From Echinometra lucunter (taxonomy: Eukaryota; Echinodermata; Echinoidea; Camarodonta; Echinometridae), in contig CM057156.1 in NCBI GenBank assembly GCA_029962745.1, positions 25,285,502-25,349,501 of the forward strand: a stretch of DNA of 64,000 bases. The letters run 5' to 3'. The notes beneath the pieces were generated by a model. It ran no database searches. It was not told the origin of the DNA and was given only the letters and a program-made list of their open reading frames with translations. Numbering within the stretch: the stretch's first letter is position 1; each line of letters starts with the position of its first letter. Both the position numbers and the translations under genes were made by a program. Below are positions 47,540-58,600 of this stretch, one piece after another.

Positions 47540-50500
47540 GGGGGGGGGGCACTCCAAGAATTGCTCAAGGGCAGAAAAAAGGTCCTCTGCTCAAAATATG
47601 GGGGTGGGTGGGGAGAGAGAATGCCCTATTGTATGTCCCCACTCTTAAACGTTTCCCCCTGTCTCCCCCTGATTCATATGCCCATGAAGGAGGGGACTAT
47701 TGATTACCCCTGCCGTAGGCCTATATTTAGAAATCCGGTCCAAACTTCTAATGCTGCAGTTGCATCCGTTGATATCAAAGCTGAGAATCCTCTGAGTTAT
47801 TGTTTTTTTACACCTTCTTGGGTGTAAAAATTGCGATCAAATTTTTCCATCCCCAGCAAAAGAAAACCACTTTATGCCCCCCCCCCAAAAAAAAGAAAGG
47901 GAGTGTCGGGGTCTGCGACTGGCTCTTGATAATCAGGCAAAGTTGCAAGTGGAGAACAGTTTTCATTTTAGTGTATTAAACTTCTGTGCACTTGATATCA
48001 TTTGCTTACTGGTAGTCTGGCTTTATAATCTGTCTCTGCCACCCCTTTTGACATGATTACAGGTTTCAAATATTCGACTCGCATCGTATGTACTGTTGGG
48101 CTAGCTGTTGCTTGTATGTATCAGGTAGGTATATGAAAAAAGAAGAAATGGCTAAGAAGGAAAGAAAATGAGTATCGAATTTGTGTCCAAAATATAAGCA
48201 GTTTAACCCTATCTAGCCTGTGGGGGGGGGGGGGGGGCTAAAAAGGCCCCCTCGACATTTTTCGCGATATATCCGTAACGTGCAGCTCACGCCGCGACGT
48301 TTCATGACTTTTTTCTTTCAAGTCTCGCGCAACTTTTGAGACCAAATTCGTGACCCGCGGCCAGGACATGTGGTTCCGAAGTTACGCAAAATTTTATAAG
48401 TGCATGTCAGTACCAAAATTGCTCAAGAACGTGATTTCATGAACAAATCCAATGCAAATTCTGTTTGTAGCCAAAATTCACAAATATATCATTAATTTTA
48501 CTTTTACTGATTAAAAACAATTAATTTCATGTTGTTTATGATCGGAATAGTGTCGCCGACGATTTCCATCGAAAAAAAAACCCAATAAAAAACAAAAAGT
48601 CGAAAAACAAAGAAAATACATAAGAAATTTTAAAAACAATAAAATACATAAGAAAAAAAATTATACCGCCTTTTTGATGTACATTTGATAAGAATCCTAA
48701 AAAGAGTGTCTAGACTAAAATTAAGCAGTTTTGGAGCTGTATTTACAGATTTACAGCTAATTTCTAATTTGATGCATAAAACAGCATAATTGATTAATAA
48801 AAACAAATTTGAATAATTTTGTAATAATTAACTATACAGTTTTGGAGATTACGTTGTGGGTGACGTGCATGCTGATTTTCGTCGCGATCGCGCGATCAAC
48901 AGTCAAGATCTGAGGGGGGGGGGGGGAATAAGCCCCCCCCCCCCCCCGGGCTATGCATTTTCAAAATAGCCCGGGCTATTTAGGGTTAAAATTTTAAAGC
49001 CAACTTCAGAGACATAATAATTTATTCCTTGCTTGTGTCACATTCCGCCTAGTTTCTTCGGGGAAAACGGCTTTGTGCAGTGTGATTGTATGTTTAAAGG
49101 CTCCTGACACTCTGGGTTAAAGGAGAATGCAATCCAGGCATCAATGTGCTCTTAGTGAATGGAGATGACCAAGAAGAGTAAACAGTGAAAATTTGAGCAA
49201 AATCGGACAATCTGTTCAAGAGTTATGAATTTTGAAAGTTTCAGGAAATCCCTATTAGTGGGATCCTTGAGTTGGCAACTTTGCCAGCATCTGTGATGTC
49301 ATCGTGGACAACTCTCCATTCATTTTGTACATAAATTTTCAAAAAAATTGATTTATATGAATTTCCAAGTCAGAAATCAACATAATTCTTCTCAAAATGC
49401 TTGCAGAATTGATGTAGCCATGTCATACTCAAACAATAAATCAATCAAATTTATATTTTTTTCTTGAAAATGAAGAAAATTTGAAATTCTGTGTACAAAA
49501 TGAATGGAGAGTTGTCCACGATGCCATCACAGATGATGGCAAAGTTGCCAACCCAAGGATCCCCATAATAAGGATTTATTTAAACTTTAAAAGTTCATAA
49601 CTCTTGAACAGATTGTCCGATTTTGCTCAAACTTTCACTGTTAACTACTTTTGTTCTTCTTCACTCACTGGAAGCACACTGATGTCTGGGTTGCATACTC
49701 CTTTAAATTCTTGCACAAAGTGTTCTTTCCACAATGTCGCTCTCGAATCGAGTGTGAAGGACTACCTGTGAAAATAACACTGAGGCCCAAGACCCCCAAA
49801 GAGCATACACGTATTAATACTGATGTAGCCACCTTGGTAAAATAAGACCCAGTTATTGACTAAGTCAAGACCCCCCTTTTTATTATTGTTTGTTCTTGGT
49901 TTGTTTTACCTGACTGCTAAGGAAGCATGCATCCTTTAAGTAAGCAACCATAGGACTGACGACTTAAAGTCCTCTCCGAAGGACCTGGTAATGAGGATTA
50001 ATTAAGCCTTACCAAAGGGCATGAGCACATCGACTTGACTTCAAATCCGGGTTACCGGGTTACGATACCAGAGCTCTACCAACTGGGCCATCCCCCAGTT
50101 GTTTCTGCTGATGAAATATATCACCATATACTTATCTAAAAATCTAAAATTTACCAACTGTGAAAATGATATTCGCGCTATGGACACGAGTACGGCGGAT
50201 ATACTTCTGGCAATGATTTCATTTCAATTTAAAATACAAGAAGCAGATGAAGTTCACTGTTTTTACTAATATGTTGTTTTTTTACCAAACACAGACATGT
50301 GCGTACTATATTGCTGCTCTACGCCCCTTGGTGATAAGTTTAGGGAACGATTGGTCGGGTAAGTAATGCAATAATTTTTTTGGGAAAAAATGTACACATG
50401 TGTTACTGAAGAATTCGACGAAAAAGTTGTTACCATTATATCAAATGAGCGCGATTATTGATAGACTTGTAAGTGCAATTTCATTCTATATAACAAATAA

Positions 50501-51558
50501 CGCAATGGTAAGAAGAGCGAATCTGACCAATCAGAAACCTTTTAAGTAACCCATGTTATATAACTTATATAACAGTATAAACGTTATTCACTGTCTGTCT
50601 ATTGCTGTATTATGCACCCTAAAATAGGATGAGTAAACTTATTCTTAATACAGTGTAAAAGATGTCATGCAGGTTTGTGGGGGTAAAATCAATCTTTTCC
50701 AGTATACCCAAGAAATATATACATGTCACTTTATTATCCAGTATATAGAGTAGAGTTGGACTCCACTTATTTTCGAGTGTTAAATCATTTGACACAAAAT
50801 GAAAAAAATAAAAATCAGATATGGAAGGAAAAGGATGAGATATGGGGAAATTTTATGAATCTTGAATCTTGAAATTTATCTATGTCAAAATTTTGCTTCT
50901 GGAAAACTTATTTTGAAATTACTGTCGGGAACATGTACTTGTTTGATAGTTATGGTAATCTGGTAAATGGTTATGGCAAGGGGCGTCAATCCGTTTTATA
51001 TTTGGGGACACTCTCAAAGTGTTTTTTTTGGAGGGGAAGGGACATGCACACACACACACACACACACACAAACAAACAAAAATGGTTCTAACCTCAATTA
51101 TTATTTATTTATTTTATTTATTTATGTATTTATTATTATTTTGGGGGGACACGCTATTGTGTTCCCCCACCCTTAAAAAATTTTGGGAGGGGGTACGGAC
51201 ATGTCCCCCTGTCTCCCCCCCCCCCCCCCATTGATGCCCATGGTTATGGCAAAGCAGATGTTGTTTGTGTACTGGTTATCTTATCTTATGGTCTCAGTCT
51301 TTCAGGAACATTCTACGCCTCTTGCATCGTGGCATTTATCATCGCTGTCCTTAACAGTATCTTCACACTGCGTAACTACAGGTAATGAACACTGACACAA
51401 TGACAACGTCAGTGATGGTTATCATGACGATGGCAATGATGGTGATATTGATGTTTCAGATGACTGTGATGACAACTACGATAAAGACGGTGATATGATG
51501 AATGTTATGAAAAGTGATGACGGTGATAATGACGATACTGATGACGATGATAAATTGG

Positions 51559-51592
<34 letters not shown>

Positions 51593-52822
51593 ATTGAGGA
51601 GGAGGAGGAGGAGGAGGAGGAGGATAATTATGAAGATGCACAGCATTATACATGTATTGCCTCATTTTCTTCTGCTGAAAGTCTTCAACTATTGGGCTCA
51701 TTAAATTTACATAAAGTTGGTTAGGGTGAAAGCAAGAGAATCAAAGGAAGGGTTTATGAAAATTGAAGTTCAATCAAAATCTTATATTTCACTAGTTCAT
51801 CCATCCAGAAATATCATTCCCAATCCCCTTCCCAGTCCCTCCTTCATATACATGTTTATAATCTTGAGCTTTTGATCCATGCTTCACGATGAAAGTTAAG
51901 TTTATTGTGATGGCATGTATCTCCTTACAATATTAGGAGCAGCACTCGCAGTCTGTGGATTGGCGATAATTCGCTAACGTACAATGTCCAGCAGAAACCC
52001 CCTTCGGTTGTGGTAAGTTTCGAACTGTTTTCAGACTCAAATTGTCAAATATCGAAATCTTTAAGTGTATTTCCTCCTTATGACCGTTGCACACGAGGCG
52101 TTTGTTGTCTTAAAGCGTCTTTACGATTGCGTAATTACTTGCGCTAATCGATCCCATGCAGATATCACTCTTTCATGACAAAAAAAAAACCTGTATAAGT
52201 TACTGACGCTGTCCTTACGTCGCAAATGACCCCCATATGTGAGCAGGGCCTACAATACTTTGCGTCATGAAAATGTCACATCCTTTGAGAAGTTATCAGA
52301 GCGGCGCTTCAAGGGGGCAGGGGGCGGTTGCCCCTATGATTTTTCAATTGATTAAAGAAGCGGAAAAAAAACCCCGTAAATAACTTTATCTATGGGTCCT
52401 CTTGCCCCCCCCCCCCCGCCTCCATCAAAATACCCCGGCGCCGCCACTGGAAGTTATTGCAAAATGAACAGATTAAACAGTACTTTCGTTATTTTTATAT
52501 TATTTGCCTTGACTGGCTGGATTAGCGCTTGATGGTGCAATCGCAATGAGCCTCGAGAAAGGAGGGTCTTGCGCAGTGACTGATTGGTGGTGTCTGTGAC
52601 AGCAACGGGAAAGTTATAGCGTGCATAGCACACTGGAATGGAGTGTGGACGAATAGTCCCATGTGTACACGGTTATCACAGGTAACAACGACTTCGCTGC
52701 ATACAGAGGCGTCGATCCTGGGGGGGGGGGGGGGAGCAGGGGGGCAGTTCTCCCCCAAGAAAATTTCCGGGGGCAAAGATATCATTTTTCCCCCTCCCCA
52801 TAATTTCCGAACCCCCCGAACC

Positions 52823-52853
<31 letters not shown>

Positions 52854-53849
52854 AAAAAAAAAAAGGAAAAAGAAAAAAGAAAGAGAAAAGAAAGGAAAAG
52901 GAAGGAAGTGAAATGAAAGCGGAAAACAAGGGAAAAGAAAGAAAATGGGACGCTCGGAAGCGCTTGCTCGCTTCGCTCGCTCGCATTTAAATATCTTGAC
53001 CAATGCCGATAATAATTACTATTCTCATGAAAGGAAATTGACTTGCATCTTGTGTTTCTATCGAATGCTATACTATTCTCCTACTCATAGGAAGTAATAT
53101 AACCAAACAAGATATCACTCCACGAAGAAATCGAGCGTCCAGTTGACCTAAAATAGATATACTTTCAGGAGATAATGACCTACATAGAAAAAAAGAGCAA
53201 AAAAATATTTTTCGTTAGCTCGCTCGCTACTCTCGCTTGTAAAAGCTAGATACAAGATGATTTCGGGCAGCAAGTAGTGTGTTATAGCAGCGAGATTCCA
53301 AAATATTATATTTGGGCAGCAAGGTGGTTGACAAATTTTTCGGGACGAATCCATATAATTTTGCCGGGATCGATCGTTGACTTTGCTCGCTATGGTAGAA
53401 ACAGAATGGATTCGGACTGCACGCGAGGTAGCTAAAACAGTGTCATATTCGGCACGCAGGTGATCGGGTGCATTATTTAGATATCATACAGGCATGACAG
53501 GTTTATAGTGTATTCTGATGATGGTAATAATATTCCGTTGTTGTATAGCGCATATCACATTATTATCATATTATTATATATTATGATGACACTTATGATA
53601 ACACTTCTATCATATGGAAAAGGGTATATTTTTCCTCATTCGCTGCGCTCGCTCGTTTGATATTAATGGTTTTGAAAAGCAAACGGTAAGTGAGATGAGA
53701 CCGAATAGGTAATGTAGATGTTTCATGGACTCACAGTGTAATTTGCCGAAGGGGTTACTACTTCTACCATAAAAAAACAGTGTGTGCTTCCTCGCTCGCT
53801 CGTAATATTAAAAAACAGAGTGGTTTGGGGGCAGCAGCAATGGACCAGC

Positions 53850-53900
<51 letters not shown>

Positions 53901-54717
53901 GATCAAGTAATATATACAACAGCTTTGGCAATTCTCGTGGAAATAAATACATGTGAGATCAATTGAGAGAATAATAACGTAGCATGAATCAAAGTTCCCC
54001 ACAGCTGTCCTTCCAATTTGGAAATTTTGCAAAGGTTGAAAAATGTCTCCGCCGGGAATCGAACCCGGGCCTTTGGCTATGAACCACTAGACCACGGAGA
54101 TGGGCCAGGGGTTTCGTCGACTCCAAATTCGCTTAACCGACAGATTGACAAATCTTCAACCCTACTAATTAATTCCTTTGCTGGTGGCAGATGAGTTTCG
54201 AACAATGACCTGCCACACACCTCAGCTGGATCCGAGCGAATGCTTTGGGATACATGTATAATGTTGGAATAAGTAACAATTGTGATCAAGTAACAATATA
54301 CAACAGCTTTGGCAACTCTCGTAGAAATAAATACATGTGAGATCACTTGAGAGAATTTATTAGTGAGGGTTGAAGATTTGTCAATCTGTCGGTTAAGCGA
54401 ATTTGGAGTCGCCGAAACCATTGGCCCGTTCATAGCCAAAGGCCCGGGTTCGATTCCCGGCGGAGACATAATTTGTTCAACCTTTGCAAAATTTCCAAAA
54501 TGGTAGGACAGCTCTGGGGAACTTTGATTCATGCTACGCTATTATTCTCTCGATTGATCTGACATATATGCCTACAGTGTATTTTGATAACTAAACCCTA
54601 CTCTCATAACAAGAAATTTTGTTATTTGTTAAATTAAAAAAAAAGCAGGATGTTCACAATATTATTTAGCAAGATGCACAATTTCCCCAAATCGAAAATG
54701 CTTCACGTTGATATAGG

Positions 54718-54750
<33 letters not shown>

Positions 54751-55536
54751 GTACAGTACGGACTCTATTTTGCTCGAAAATTTTCTAAGTCCCGTTGTCG
54801 ACTTGAGGTGTCTCGACCTCAAGTGGTTTTTCAGGTGTGCATGTCGACTTGAGGTTGCCATCAAATACGATAGTCCGCGCCCTCACCAACACGTATACAG
54901 TATAGTACGGGCTCTATTTTGCTTTAAAATTTTCGAAGTCCCGTTGTCGACTTGAGGTGTCTCGACCTCGAGTGTCCCTACCTCAGGTGGTTTTTCAGGC
55001 GTGCATTTCCATTGCTGTATATAAATATAAGCGCAGCCGTGGGTACATCTCCGCTTGGTCGTCTTGCCCCCCCCCCCCATCCGAAAAATGGATCGACGCC
55101 TCTGACTGCATATCATTGTCTTTTAGAAAGATCGTCTGATCAAACCGTTGTTATTGAGATCAGTGATGGCTTGCTCTGACTTGGCTCTCATTTCTTGTAC
55201 AGCTTGCAACTCTGAAGTTTAGTGGATATACCATTGCCTTCCTTATCTCTGGTGAGTGTTTTTGGATTGATTATTTATTTGTTGGGTTTTTTTTTTGCTT
55301 GCTGTTGTTATTGTTGTTTTAGTGCAGGTCATCCCCTACAGACCATCCTTTGGTGTAAGGCGATGATTTGGTGCTTGAGTGTGTCCACTTTTTAATTAAA
55401 AAAGCATCGCCAAATTTGTGATTCTCATTGTGTTTTACTTGTTATTGTATAATTATAATGTTTGATAATAGAATTATTCTGCATTATTCTTTATTATAAT
55501 TTTTTTTTTAATCATATTGTCATAATTGTAATTATA

Positions 55537-55571
<35 letters not shown>

Positions 55572-55590
55572 TATGTTATTATTATGATTG

Positions 55591-55625
<35 letters not shown>

Positions 55626-55630
55626 GATTG

Positions 55631-55684
<54 letters not shown>

Positions 55685-58600
55685 TATGATTATCAATATT
55701 ATTATTATCATAATTATCAATATTTCAATTTCATTATAATAATAATAAGCATAACAGACAACATTTATATAGCGCTTAATACATTTTGTTTCTCAGCGCT
55801 TACATAATAAATCAATACAAACATAAAAAAGAAACATACATAGAAATACAATACAAATATAAAGTTATGATTTAATGAAAGTAACTACTGGGGATGGGGG
55901 AACAAACTACAACTTACCTTATACATATTAACAAATCTAGAAAATTACTGTGTGAAAAGGTAGGTTTTTGATCAATTCTTGAAGGTGGGAAGTGTAGGCG
56001 AGTCTCGGACATGTACAGGGAGTTTGTTCCGTAGCCTTGGAGCACATACAGAAAAGGCACGATCGCCATTGCGAGTGAGAGTTTCGGGGCCATGAGCTGT
56101 TGTTATTATCATTATTCTTACTAAAAATATGAAATTAGTACTTCCATTTTTTCTTTCATTTATCTATTTACTTACTTTTTTCTTTCCTTTTCGTCAGAAA
56201 ATATTGACTTTGGAAAGGCATCCTAATGTAATGACCGTTTTCCTTTCTTTCGTCATGTCTTCATTTCTTTCAATCACCTCATGCTATATAATGTAGAAAA
56301 TTTTTCCCCGCGTTTTTTTTTTCCACTTCTTTTCGCAGGGTTCATTATCCTACAACTCATCCTGTGGGTCATTTTTGCTGGTCTGGTTCTGCTCTTTCGT
56401 TACGGCCTGTTTTCAAAGCTGATCAAAGAATACTGGTATACATTTACTCTTTATTCGATTTTGTTAGCTTGTTTGTTTGTTTGTTCGTTCGTTCGTTCGT
56501 TTCTAAAAATGTTTTGACCTTCGTTATTATCATTGATATGGAATGGGGTGTGGGATTCAGAATAACGCGGTGATGATAAACATAGGAATGGGGTGGAAAG
56601 GGGGGATGTTAATGGTCATACACGATGGATGAAATGCGAGTGAATAAACTGATAAATCGAACATTTGGAGAGAAGTCTTCTCTTTCTCCCTTTTTTGCCC
56701 TTTGACATTGCGGGAGAGAGCAGTACCTTCTGTACCGCGACTACCGCCCCTCAAAGCTACCCCACTAATGATAAACGTGTTTTTCTCCCTGTCTGTATAA
56801 AGGCTACACCTTGTCATGATAATCTTTGTCTACATCGCTCTTCGACTGTTTGCCCGCTGTGTCTTTCTCCAACCGAACGAGGATGGCGCAGTAGTAATCA
56901 AAAACCTGTGAGTGAGAAGTTACGAATGGGACGCAACTTACTGAGGATGGTCCTCTAATGTAATCATTATGAAAACTTACGGAAATAGTCAAATCTTATT
57001 GTTGGCTGCATGGCCTTGATGGGCTTACATGATTCCAAATCAGTAAATTTATAATTCGTTATTATTACTGGTGAACAGCGTTATCATTCGTATTTGAGTA
57101 ATGGCAAAAATCAGTGATACGATATTCATGATAAATACGCTTCTGTGGTAGAAGAGTAAAGTGAATAGATCATTCCGGCATTTTGGGTTAGCAGTACCTA
57201 TTGTGATTCTGAGTATCATTGGCTTGTATACAAATTATTAAAACTTCCATGATAATTTACAAAGAATCGGAACCAAGTGACACCCCCTCCCCCCTCCCAT
57301 TTGCCCTTTGATAATTATCATAATAGTCTTGTAATGTATTGCCTTGCTATATCCCGTTTCAAATAATCATCCCAGGCACCTGTTCCACATCATCACTTTC
57401 TTCTTCATCTTCCTGACCGTCCTCCTGGGCGTAGCGGGATGCATCCTTCGCATACTGAAGGCTGCCGTGGTCGGGCTCGTGCTCATCGGCCGGGTCGATC
57501 GATGTCTCTTCATCCGCGGGTTCGAACGCTTCGATCGTGGTAGGATGACGATGTTTCGTTATAGTCAGTGTTCATTTGAGAGGGTGATCAAATATTTTTT
57601 TGGGGGGGGGGGCAGATGGGGGGGGGGGGACATGGAGAGGAAATTTTTTTGGTGAAAATATTTATGCTAAATGGCGTTTCTACATTTCTATTACATTTCA
57701 AGCCTTATGTGAACGCACAAATGAACGTACAGCTGCTTAGAAAACCAATTGTACAACTTAAGTGTAACAACGTCATAATGTCCACATAACACTAATGGTA
57801 ATGGTAGGATTCTCAGTTTATCATTGCATGAAATAAGTTTTTCTTGATTTTCCATTATTTTCTTACAATTTTTTGCCCTTTTTCTCAGACTTTTACTAAT
57901 TTATTTCTACCACTTAAGTTTTCAATATCACTTCAAACAAATCTATTGTTTATCTGACGTTGCCTTTGAATCTTCTCGTCATAAAGGAATTAGTGTAATA
58001 TATTCTTTTTGTTCTTTTGTTTTTGTTTTGTTAAGTTTTGTTATGCCTCCGCCCACCGTGGTTGCCGGAGGCATTATCTTTTCGGGTCGTCCGTCCGTCC
58101 GTCCCGTTTTCGTTCTCACGATAACTTAAGAACCGTTTGACAGATCAACTTCAAACTTGGCTCGTGTATGCATATGGGAGGGACAATGATCTGATTAGAC
58201 TGTGGAGTCTCAAGGTCAAAGGTCAAGGTCATAGAGGTAATAATACACATAAAAATGGCTCGTTCTCGCGATAACTTAAGAACCATTTGACAGATTGGCT
58301 TCAAACTTGGCTCATGTATGCACATGGAAGGGACAATGATCTGATTAGATTTTGGGGTCACAAGGTCAAAAGTCAAAGGTCATAGAGGTCATTATGTACA
58401 TAGTAATGGTTTGTTTTCACCATAAATCAACAACCATTTGACCGATAACCTCAAACTTGGCACAGGTATGCATATGGGAGGGACAATGATCTGATTAGAT
58501 TTTGGGGTCTCATGGTCAAAGGTCAAAGGTCATAGAGGTCATTTTGTACATAGAAATGGTTCGTTCTTGTGATAACTCAGTAACCATTTGACGGTTCAAC

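Noticed and set aside
54045..54100. Possible tRNA-Glu gene
   Set aside because: Acceptor-like and T-arm halves are good, but there is no room for an anticodon stem, and it is part of a foldback element.
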